A DNA stretch of 64,000 nucleotides from Semisulcospira habei (lineage: Eukaryota > Mollusca > Gastropoda > Semisulcospiridae). Positions 24,801-36,800 of this stretch are shown piece by piece. The number at the start of each line of letters is the position of its first letter. The stretch's first letter is position 1. Made by a program: the position numbers and the translations under genes. The stretch is taken from NCBI GenBank assembly GCA_036245525.1, contig BTPG01000004.1, forward strand, positions 210,094,912-210,158,911. The letters are read 5' to 3'. The notes below the pieces were generated by a model. It saw only the letters and a list, made by a program, of their open reading frames with translations, searched no databases and was not told where the DNA came from.

Positions 24801-27800
24801 GCACCATTACGCATGGCGTACAACTCGATCAAAATACAAGAATCGCTAGTTCAGATCACACATTTTCTACGTTTTACATCCCTTCAGCAGTTATTTCACA
24901 AAGTCCATCAGTTGTAATCGTTGGAAATGTCTCCAACGGCTTCGAAGAAGTCGCGTGGTGCTCAGCTAGCAGCTGCGAGGTTGAATAGACAAAGAGAGAT
25001 GTGTTCGAGCAGACGAACCCGAGTGAACAGAGAGCTAACGAAAACATTCCTAAGCCTCATAATGTAAATGCCGATGGGACGGTGGTGAAATCCACAACAC
25101 CTAAAAAACTTGAATTGATGAAAGATGCTTGCGACGTCGGCATTGGTCAGTAAATGATAAAAAAAAATTGGTTTTACACATCGCTCAGGTGTATCTGAAA
25201 TGGCAAAGTACAGCAGACACTTTGTGCACCTGACAGTTTCCTTTGACATTTTACCTGCAGAAACTTCATCAGTGTGCATATATCCAAGACTGAGAAAACT
25301 TTTGCTTTTCATTTTCTCATGCGAAATATGTTTATACTGCATAATTCGTATATTGATGACTATAAAGCTGAATTATGACAAAGTAAAGGTTGATGTTTAC
25401 CTTATACTCTGTTTTTTTCATTTTCGCTTTTTTTCATCTTTTATTCAATAGATCCCATAAACCTGAATAGGCACAGCATTCAAACTTTGCAGTTATGATT
25501 GTTTTTCACTTTGCTGCATTTTGTCAGAAGGATTTTGTGATTGCACAAGGAGAAAAAAAGTTGTGGCTATTCAATTCTCCAAAATCGACATTTTCCCTCC
25601 TCAGCTCATGTAGCGTATTTCATCATGAATAACTTTTTTTCCAACAGCTTCAGAATAAAATCCTTCTGACAAAATGTAGTTGTTTTGACAAAGAATCACC
25701 AGAAAAAAGAACTTTGTTTCTAAGTTTGGTAGTGTTTGAGATCTATTGCTTTGAATTTGTACTAAAATGTGTATATGGCGGCCATCTTGGTTGGTTTCCA
25801 GGGCAACGGGGAGTCGTACACACCCAAAAACCACTTTTTTGGTCTCAGCTCACCAAACCCTACCAAAATACATTAACAGTTTAAAACAGATTCTAGACAG
25901 ATAAAAGCTCATATTGGGGTGTAGTGTCTGGCCTTAAATGATCTGAGTTTTCTCAAACAGTAAAGACGGGTATGCGTTTTTTTCACAATTAATAGCCTCT
26001 GAGAGTCTGTGTTTCATTTCCAGTTGACCGCGTTGTCAAAAAGAACACCTAAATACCTTTAGGAGTAGGAGTCTACACGCTCAACTTTTGTTCCCTTGAT
26101 GACAACAGGATCTGGATGATGTTTGTTTTTCCTGAAATCTATGACCATCTCTTTTGTTTTGCCAACATGTAATTCAAGATAGTTTCTATCGCACCACTCT
26201 ACAAAGTCGTCGATCTCCTGTCAGTAGTGTCTGTCATCCTCATCTGTAATCGGACCTGTCAGTGCCGTGTCGTCAGCGTATTTGTCCATGACACAGTCGT
26301 CATGAGTGGCTCTACAGTCTTCTGTGTTCAATAAAACAAAAAAGGCGTCAGGACAGTCCCTTGTTCTGCACCGGTGTTTGTGAAAAGTACATCTGAGATT
26401 AGATCTGAACTAATTCTGACATAATGTTGGCGGTTAGTGAGATAGTCCAAAACCCAAAGAATAGTAGAGGCATTTATGTTCATGTGAACTATTGTAAGCA
26501 AGCATGTGTGGCTGAATGGTGTTAAAAGCAGATGAAAAATCATAGAACATCAGTCGAATGGAGTCTCCTGGTTTTTCTAAATGAGAGTAGATGTTGTTGA
26601 CAACATGCAAAATGGCATCATCAACACCTTTAGACCAAACTAGCCACCAGCAGGCACACCACTGCATTTCTTGTCCGAGAATTCATATCAACAGTTTTGT
26701 CACTCACTCATGGTCGACGTGTAGATTGTGAAAAAACACTAAAAGATTGACACAAGGCATACGTGTTGTCGCTACCGCAGTGCCATTTTGAAAAAAAATT
26801 TTAAATGGGTTTGATGGGTTAATTAACCCTTTTAACCCAGAATCCCTACAGCAGGAGACAGCTTGACCATAATAATTCAAGGGTAGTGCAAGATTAGCTT
26901 GGTGCCTTCACGCACCAAGCTAATCTGGCACTACCCTTGAATTACCATGGTCACACCATCTCCTGCAATTGGTACATGATCGTTGGGCAACACCTCCAAA
27001 ATTTGAGAAATGGGACCTTGGGGCTAAAAGGGTTAACTGAATTTAAATAATAATATTGAATGTTGGAAGGTTATTGTAATCCCTGTTGAGATAGTTGAGG
27101 AGAAAAGTGAATGTTCCTTTGCCAGTGATAAGTATCCTCTTCACTGCCAGTGCACGCAGACTGTTTTTCAAATCCCTGTAAATTCAATGACCAACAGCCA
27201 AAACCATCCAAGCAACACAAGCTGGCCTCAACAAGAGCCAGAGATTGCAGTGAGCCCCTGTAACTGCAGGGGCACACGCAGAGCTATACCTCTTGCAGTT
27301 CAATTGGGTTCAATTTTTTCAACAGTGAACCAGTTAAGACCATGGCTCCCAGATTTTAGTTTAGAGAATGGTTTCACATCCCCACATTTCACCTTTATAC
27401 AGATTTGTCAAGAATAAGTAGGCTACAAAGACTCAAAATATGTTGTTTGTCAACTCAAATTGCTCACAAGAATGACAGCACACAAGAAGAGGGAAAACCA
27501 TTTAACATTAGGCACAATTTTGCTTTATTTTTTATTGTATGTGCAGCAAATGCGTCGCTCCGGCAATCGAGAAGAAAACAAGAGAATCATCATGGATCTG
27601 GACGTAGTGATCAAGAGTCATGACTGTCCCTACATCGTGCAGTGTATTGGCACTTTTATTACACGGGTCAGTCCACTATCAAAACTGTAGCGGGGGAGGG
27701 GGGTGTGGGGGGCGGTGGGGTGGGGGGGGGGGTGGGAGGGGGGTGGGGGGGGGGGGTGGTGTGTGTGTGTGTGGGGGGGGGGGGGAAGAGGAAGGGAATG

Positions 27801-30800
27801 GGGGTGGATGGACAGATAGATGATTCAGAATTGCTCTTAATTACACAAACAAGGAGAAAAAGGTTTCTTCCTAGGAGAAATAAGTGTGGATTTAAAAAAA
27901 AAAAAAAGGTTATTCCCCAAAAAAAATTTCTCAAATGGTGCAGTTTACAAATGATTGCAGTTATATTGGTTAGCTTAACTATCGTAAATATGGTGGCCTT
28001 TAGGCCCTGGCCAAATAACAGTTTTTTTTCTTAGGCAGTTGTGATCAGAACAATAATATAAGGCGTTATTTAGTTGCTTTATCCCAAATGCAAAACAGCT
28101 CAAAGCGCTGCCATGAAGTGAATCCAACCTCAATGCCTAGTGTTCTGTTGTACATTTGTTTGATGATTATTTTACTTGCTTTTGTTTACAATTTCAGAGT
28201 GAGGTATGGATCTGCATGGAGCTGATGTCGACCTGTTTAGACAAACTGCTCAAACGCACAGGGCAACCCATTCCTGAGAGGGTGCTGGGGAAAATGGCAG
28301 TTGCTGTGAGTTCTTGATCCATTTAGCCCTAGAGATGCTAAGGAGATGGATCAACCATGATACACTACACCAGGAGATGACTCAACCATGATAGTTCAAG
28401 GGTAGTGCAAGATTAGCTTGGTGCCTTCAGGTGCCAAGTTAATCTGGCACTAACCTTGAATTATGATGGGCAATCCATCTCCTGCAACTGGTACATAGGT
28501 GACAAAATTTGGTGTTCAGTGGGTAATCCCCTGTGTGCATGCAGGCCCAAGTACTGGTGGCTGCATGTAAATTGGTCTCCTTGTTGTTTTTGGGTTTTTT
28601 TCAAAATTTCTCCTTTTGAATTTCACCCTTTTCTCATTTCTTCCCTGCTGACCACAACATAAAGGGATCAATTATCACTATCTCACTTTACTCACACTTA
28701 GTAACATTTAAGGCATCTATAAGGGCCATGACTACTTCAGAAGTGTCCGTAAAGAATGCACAGCAGCTGTGGGTGATGAATGTACCATGAGAATTCAATG
28801 GCAGTGCCAGATTAGCTTTTCACAATCACCGTTGGTGCCAAGCTAATCTGGCACTGCTCGTGAACTATCATGGCCCACCAATATTCCGCTGGGGCTTTGC
28901 ATGTGAATGTTAATTCTTTTTTTTTAATATTTGATGTGTAGTTAAGTTAATTTTTTGGGGAAGTTGACAGTTACTTGCATGATTGAGTTAGCACATATAT
29001 GCTATGTTTTTGCCGCACCTTCAAATTGGAATATTTAGAGACATTAGATAGAGTGCTCAGGTTGATTTTACTTTTCCGTTTTGCAGATTGTGAAAGCTCT
29101 TCACTACCTCAAGGAACGGCATGGTGTCATTCACAGAGGCAAGTCTTTATTTCTGTTATTGTATGCATGCTGGTTTGTGATTGTGGACTTCATAACTTAA
29201 TTATCCTTTGTGTGTCGGTAGCAGTTTTTGTCACGATGCTTCATACAGGAATCATTACAACAAAAACTGCTACCGACACGCCCCTTCACTGCCGAGAGAA
29301 AGTTAACAAGATCCAACAGCAAGACTGTGTTTAGACTGTTAGAAACTCTTGTGAGGCACTGTAAAGAACTGCTACCGACACGCCCCTTCACTGCCGAGAG
29401 AAAGTTAACAAGATCCAACAGCAAGACTGTGTTTAGACTGTTAGAAACTCTTGTGAGGCACTGTAAAGAACTGCTACCGACACGCCCCTTCACTGCCGAG
29501 AGAAAGTTAACAAGATCCAACAGCAAGACTGTGTTTAGACTGTTAGAAACTCTTGTGAGGCACTGTAAAGAACTGCTACCGACACGCCCCTTCACTGCCG
29601 AGAGAAAGTTAACAAGATCCAACAGCAAGACTGTGTTTAGACTGTTAGAAACTCTTGTGAGGCACTGTAAAAAACTGCTACCGACACGCCCCTTCACTGC
29701 CGAGAGAAAGTTAACAAGATCCAACAGCAAGACTGTGTTTAGACTGTTAGAAACTCTTGTGAGGCACTGTAAAAAACTGCTACCGACACGCCCCTTCACT
29801 GCCGAGAGAAAGTTAACAAGATCCAACAGCAAGACTGTGTTTAGACTGTTAGAAACTCTTGTGAGGCGCTGTAAAGAAAGATGTCAACACCTATGGACTG
29901 ACATGTAATCATCATACATTTTCAGCAAAGAAAAAAACGCGCTTAGAGCCCACTGCTCCCGGGAATTCAGCGTGATATAAATGCTCTTTATTATTATTAT
30001 TATTATTATTATTATCTTAGAAAGGACATGTGCAACACTGTTGTGTTGTACTCATTTTTTTAAAGCATATTTCCTGCTTTCTAAGGATTTTGTTGCTTCT
30101 TTTACTCATAGCACTCACCTTTGTGGTCTGATTTCTGTCATTAGAATTGTTTATTTTATTTTCTCAAAATCATTACCGATGGCATTACTACTAGGAATGG
30201 TTCGCTTAGCATACCAATTTTAGCCCCATAAACTCGTGTACACTACAACCGGGGAGGCGACTCTAGGGAGTCGTTACCAAGAGACCCTAAGTAGCCTCCC
30301 CTGCCTCCCTATCCGGTGGCGTGCTCACCGTTTCCCGCCAGTCTCTTCGCTTAGCTACAACTAACTGGTCGTGTGCACCTCATGTGCTCCGACTGTGTAT
30401 GGTGGGGTTACCTTTGTGAACTCGACTTAAGTGGATTTACGTTGGATTCCTTGCTTACAGTGGATTTACGTTGGATTCCTCAGCCGGCGATTTACCGGGC
30501 GGCGGCATTGACCGGAGACTATGTACACGACCGACCGGGAGCTCGGACCCTCGCAAGGACGCTCTGCGCACTCGCGCCGGCCTTTGTCTGTCTTGTGTTA
30601 CAGGACTCAGGGGAGGACCTGCACCAGGTGTGGCGTTCCAGTGGGCTAGTGATACGCACGATGTCTGCCTACTCTGCTCGGGTTGCGCCTCCAGTCGGAC
30701 ATGCATCTAATGCACGACGAGGGAGGAGGAACGACGGTCGCAGCTTTGGGCGTTTTACTGGACAGAGAGACTGGCACGCAACCCCGCAGCAACCGCAGCC

Positions 30801-33800
30801 CTGGAAGTATCGCAGAGGAGGGCCACCTCAGACATCGTGAGCTTGTCGGTGCGAAAAGGTGATCAAGTATCGGGAGAACACCTGGGACCTCTTGGCTTCG
30901 GCCCCTCTGCGCGGGATACACACGGGACTAGTGGCGGCGAATAGGGCGGCGTACCACTCCTCGGTCACATCCATGACGGCGGGCGCAATCAGCGACCTGA
31001 TGCGACGGGACGTGCTGCTGAGACGATGCTTATCACTCCCAGCTTCGGGGAAGACACAGCTGCGCCAGGCTCCGTTCTGGGACACTCTGCTGTTGGAACA
31101 ACTTGGCAGACGGTAAAGGTGACAGCACAGGAACTCTGGCCGGCCACTGCAGGATTCGTCTCCGCACGCTTCAGTCAGCTGCAGAGCCGTGGTCGCAGCC
31201 TGCGGGTCAGAACCCCTCCTCCTGTCCTCCCAGAGGCCGCGGCGGGATCCTCCCCCTTATCGGCACGCTCGCATGCTTTCCCTGCACCCTCCACGGCCTG
31301 GTCCAGAAGCACCCGGAAGCAAGGGCACGGCTGGGCACGCTGACTCGAACCCCGTCCTCCCGCCGGTTCCTGTCGGGGAGCGTATGGAACAGCTATTTCA
31401 GGGCGGCCCAGGGATTCTTTGCCTGTTACGGAGGGCCTGAGGATCTCCTTCCAGTCGCCCCTCCCTTGCGACACTCCCTCCTGTGGATGCGAGTACAGGG
31501 CGATCGGGACAAGGCGACAGCGCGGCACAGCGACGTGAGAGCCCTACTCCAGAAGGAGGCCAAAGGAGGTGGTCTCGTGTCCCAACTCCCCGGCGTTCTA
31601 CAGTCGGCTCTTCCTGGTCCCCAGACCCGGAGGCAAGTGGTGCCCAGTATCGACGTTTCAGCACTAAACAAGTACCTTCGGCCCCGCACTTCAGGATGGA
31701 AATGGCCAGAGCACTGACGGCGTCGGTGCGGCCACAGGGTGTTGCTGTGAGCCTCGGCCTAGCGGACGTATATCTTCTCGTTGCCTTCGATTCGCCTTCC
31801 ACGGGGTGCTGTGTCAGTTCGGGCCCTACCTTGGACTTAGCCTCAGCCCGTGGGTCCTCTCCAGGATTATCGACGGAGTTGTCTCAGGGTCCCAACAAGT
31901 GGCCTCCAGCCCAACTTCCCACTACCCGGACGACCGGCTCCTCCGGAACCAGATGGCGAAAGCATTGGAGGACACAGATTCATGGCTGACTCTGCTCCAC
32001 CGACGCGGATTCCTGGTCAGTTGAGGCATGTCCGAAGGGGGACCGGCATGCAGGTTACCCACCTAGGCATGGAGTTCCTGACCGACATCAACCGGGTACG
32101 ACGCCCCGAAAGCCGGATACAGAAGATGGCGGAGGCGGCACTCTGAGGGTGTCGCGCGGAAGCTCTCCCGGCCAGGGTCTGGCCCCAGCTGTCGGGCCTA
32201 CTAAGCGCTGCAGCAGATCTTCTACCCCTAGGCAGATTCTACTCTCGGCCGATACAGTGAACTAAGCGACTAAGACGAGGGTGCTCACGCCTATTCCTGT
32301 CCTTGGCTCCGGGCAGACGAGACATCTCGGCGCAGACAATCCCTTCCTGACTACGCTGGCATGGCTGTTCAAGGCCTCCCATTTAGTTTCGAGGCGCGCG
32401 CGCGTGCCGGCGCCGTAAGATAAGGAGCTGCGCAGCGTGTCGCCTCTGTTAATACCGCCGGCTGGCAGCACAGAGCTGAGCACAATCTGTTACGGCTGTG
32501 CAACTATAGTCGCGCTATTCTTGTCACTGTTTTACTCAAGCACGCTATGCACGTACACGCTCAGTGCTGACCGTGTGCCACACAGGATACATTTTAATGG
32601 CGCCCGTCATTTACGGCATGTTGTTTAAACTGTACTGAACGTATGTTGTATTTAAGACATACACTTAAAAGCTAAGAAAATAAGCTTTCTGTAGACACTA
32701 GACATGCATAGGAAAATGAAGATGAGCAATGCATGCAACGGACTAGAAGACAGGCAACCGGCGCGCAGTTTACCGTGAAGACAACGCAAATCTGTTGCAA
32801 ATGACACGTCTTTCAACTGTTCTAACTCATGCAAAGTACTTTTGCGAAAATTATGGTTCAGGCCAGTGATCATCGTATACAGCCACTACGCTAAGCACTA
32901 CTCAAAATGTCAGATAGATTTACCTTGCGATCTCAGTGGGTCCTGAAATGGGATGATGCGTCATTGGTAATCCAGTGTTAGACAGACGGAAAGTTCTTGG
33001 GTTAACGTAATCTCCACACGTATTTGATTTCGGAGGCAGTGAAAATGTTCCAAATAATTCACAGTTCATATGCAGGGTTAGCGGCAGTGTCAGTTGCACA
33101 CTTTGTATATGTGAAGTTGTCTTTAGCATTCCACTAAATCTTATAAAATCGGAAGAGCAATCCGTCCACTTTACTAAATCTTACAAATCAGATGGGACAC
33201 CCACAGTGAAAATAATAAACACTCTTAATGGTGATCAAATGGCTATTTTGACTAGGCGTAAATTAGATAAACACAGAACAGTGCAGGCTAAAATGTATCA
33301 GTCTCAAGACAGTTTATTTCACAGAGAGACCGAGTCCTGCGTGTACTTGGTACCGGCGGCTCTCTACACATTCCCTTCAGATGTTTGTCTTCTTCATCTG
33401 TACATACGTCAATACCATGAAAAGCAGAAAGATCGTCTACATTATCAACGCACAGTTTAAAGTGTTATAGTCCGTCTTTCCTTTGCCTTTTACTCGCTCT
33501 GCACGGCAAATCCTGCACAAACTACTCAATCGTTCCATGTGGTTTGAATAGGAATATTGTGTGTCAGACTCCATTCTAAATGTCGGCGAACTACACTCAC
33601 ATGCTGGTCTATAAAACTTTCTATAAAAAATCACAGGTAAATCTATCCAGTAAAAGAAAAGCACTTACTTGTAGCACTATGTTACACTAACACATCACTC
33701 ATTGAAAATCCAAACAAAAGTATTTTGAAAGCACAGTCAAGGTTTAAAGCCAGCACAAATTTGGCACTTTGCCCGCATAAAATAGTAAGCGGATAAAAGG

Positions 33801-36800
33801 CCTATTACCAAGCGTAACCAGATGCCCATCGGAATGCACTGTAACTAGGTCACCTCGCCACTTGAAAAGCTAGTGCGGCACTCCCTAACTAAATGTGTGA
33901 GTTTGTAGAAGAACTGAAAAGCCGTGCTGGGTCATCCGGTCGGCTTACAAAGAGCTCTCTCCAGAGCAGGTCAGGACGATGCGCACCCGAGCACACAAAG
34001 TCAAAACAGTGGCTGCAAGCATCGCCTTGACCGCAACTGCGCAGTGAGGGACATTGTGGTGGCCGTGGGTTGGCGGGCCAAGTCTTCCTTTGCCCGGCTC
34101 CACCTGCGAGACCTATCCAGCCAGCGCGACTACCTGGCCATAGTGGGGGACATCTCGGCGGCTCAGCACTCCCTCCCGGTGCCACAGGCGCCATGGGTAA
34201 TGCCTAGCTAAAATTGTCGGGAGCGGGCACGTAGGGTGGGCCTCGATAGTTAATGCACGGGAGCGCTCGGGCATGGGAAAGGTGTACCGAGAAATGCGGC
34301 ACCCACCTCCTATTCGCCATTCTTCCTAGTAGTAATGCCATCGGTAAAGATTTTGAGAAAATAAATGGATTTTTCTTTAAAATGTATTTTTCCTTCGAAA
34401 AATTCTTACTGATGGCATTACTCAGAGGTCCCTCCCTCCTACCCTGCTTGCCGCAGTGGAGCTAAGGCTCAGAGATTGGCGGGAAACAGTGAGCATGCCA
34501 CCGGATAGGGAGGCAGGGTCTCTTGGTAACGACTCCCTAGAGTCGCCTCCCCGGTTGTGGTATACACGAGTTTTTGCGGCTAAAATTGGTATGCTAAGCG
34601 AACCATTCCTAGTAGTAATGCCATCCTTAAGTATTTTTTCGAAAAAATACATTTTAGCAAAAAATACATTTTTCTTCATTTTTTTTATTTATTTTTTTTT
34701 TAAATTTATTTTTATTTATTTATTTATTTATTTTTATTATTTATTTTTATTATTTTTTTATTTAATTTTTTTTTTTTTTTTTGGGGGGGGGGGGGGGGGG
34801 GACCTGACAAGGCAAAATAGGGTCTTTAATTTATCTTGGCCTCATCAGTTAAAATGATTGCCACAAACATTTCTTTCTTACCAGATGTGAAGCCGTCCAA
34901 CATGCTGCTTGATGCCAAAGGCACAGTGAAGCTGTGTGACTTTGGTATCAGCGGTCGTCTCGTTGACTCCAAAGCCAAAACTCGCAGTGCAGGCTGTGCC
35001 GCATATATGGCAGTAAGTCATTTTTAATTTTCCATCATTGTGTTATGATTATGATGTTTTCAAAATGTTAGAAAGCTAAATTTCAGCATTTTAGTTCAGG
35101 AAGAACACGCGTCTTTAGCCAGCCAGTTCCATCAGCAAGAGACATAAATTCTCACGAGCCCCTGCATCTGCAGGGGCTCATGAGAATTCATGTCTCTTGC
35201 TGGCTATGGATCGTAGGGCATAGTTAGCCCATGGACCCTTTTCAGTCATTTCAGTTTTTTACACTGTCACCCATGTGGATGTTTTCCGTAACAGCCAGAG
35301 AGAATTGACCCACCTGACCCGACCAGACCAGATTACGACATCCGTGCCGATGTTTGGAGCCTGGGTATATCGCTGGTAAGTTTGTGCTCCTCCGCCTTCA
35401 TATGCATCGTTTTTCTGTTCGGTAAATCCTGGTCTAAAAGTTAGAAACTTGGTCAAGTCTGCACGTAAAAAATGCTAGTAGACAAACTTTATGTATTACT
35501 ACAGGTCAGCCTGAGCTGTATGTGGTCTAGTATACCACATTTGGATATAACATGCACAGGTTTCCTGCGGGGATGCCTGGGGAGCAAAAGATCTTCAGTC
35601 CAACATCGGCTTTAGCTGGCCCACGAGCAGTCATTCGTGGGCCAGCTAAGACTGATGATGGCCCGATAACCTTTCGCGTACCAAGTGATTTATCTGAAGA
35701 AGTGTAAGTGAATTCAGCACTGTTATATTAATAACATGATCGCAAATGACGAGGTCTGTCTTTCTGGCTCCCGGGTACCACGAAACTGATCTGTATGGCC
35801 AGAGTTTGTTGCTTAACTCATCACATCCTGAGGATGAGTTTTTTATTTTCTCAAAATCATTACCGATGACATTACTAATTGGAACCTTCACTTAACTCAT
35901 CAATTTTAGCCCCAAAACTTACTGTGTCCCTCATCCTAGTGGAGGCAATCACTGGGGCGCCATAACCCAGACACCCCGAGTGGCCTCCCGTACTACCGTA
36001 TCCGGTGGCGCACTCACCCTTTCCCGCCAGTGACTTTGCTTAGCTCAGTTAGGCCGGTCGTGTGCACCTTGTGCTCCGACCTTGGACTGTGTGAACTCTA
36101 CTTTGTTTTCTCAAAACACATTACCGATGGTATTACTTAAAGGAAATGGTTTCTTAGCTAGTCTAATTTTAGCCCAAAATTGTTGTGTACGAGTATGGTC
36201 ATGATGGCATGTGAGGGGCGCCATAGCCTAGGCGGAAACCCGGGTAGCCTCCCTGTTCAACCACGCAAGCGCCACACCGCTCATACGCCAGTCAGTTTTC
36301 TTTGCTAGTCTCAGAAGGTTGTGTACGGGACTCGCTCTGTTCGATAGGACTCTATCTTCGTTAGGAAAGTCTAAACAGAAGGAAGCTGTTGTACAAGGTG
36401 GGAAACCTAGCTTGAGGTTTCCGTCGGTCTACGGACTTAGGAACACTTGTTCCTAGTGAACGTTACTTGTGGATTTCACCCCGTCGTCGCCATCTTGTTT
36501 CTACCGGGCGCGGCGACGCCTTGTTCCGCTCGGGCCCTAGTGCGTGTTACTCGTGTGTGCCGAGCCTCTACTTCGCTCTTCAGCCTGCTCTGAGTGCCTG
36601 CTGTTGCGGAGACTTCGTTTCGGCGCTTTCACTGACGCCAGTGGCTTCTCCCGGCATCAGCTTCACGTGGTCGCCGTCCGACGCCGGGCCGTGTCTGCGT
36701 TCTAGCCATTCTGGTGGGTCTTCGACCGGGTTGGTGCCTCACTTCTTCGGATGGCAAGGTAATATCTCTGCCTTTGCCTACATCAGGCGCTCAAGGGTAG

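Larger units (their letters stand above)
30155..34672 (+). mobile_element. DIRS-type retrotransposon copy B, heavily deleted
   Basis: Left terminal repeat about 30155-30360, right about 34430-34672, internal complementary region about 34315-34425. Leader and start of coding resemble copy D. Large deletions remove the Arg/Ser segment, most of gag, and everything from the end of RT to the middle of the recombinase. A 1.57-kb CAC-ended element (32360-33926) interrupts the recombinase remnant. The Cys-rich domain is decayed (GACTCAGGGGAGGACCTGCA aligned with copy D). Confidence 0.82.

Noticed and set aside
27642..28034. Gly-rich 130-codon frame
   Set aside because: Translation of the intronic G-tract; begins inside exon 5 in a different frame.
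29197..29908. 211- and 226-codon repeat-protein genes, or a CRISPR-like array
   Set aside because: It is a minisatellite whose unit length is divisible by three, so both strands stay open; there are no spacers, and the context is a eukaryotic intron.
33206..33460. 84-codon frame inside CAC-ended element 1 as a transposase
   Set aside because: No DDE/D motif or family resemblance, and no counterpart in CAC-ended element 2.
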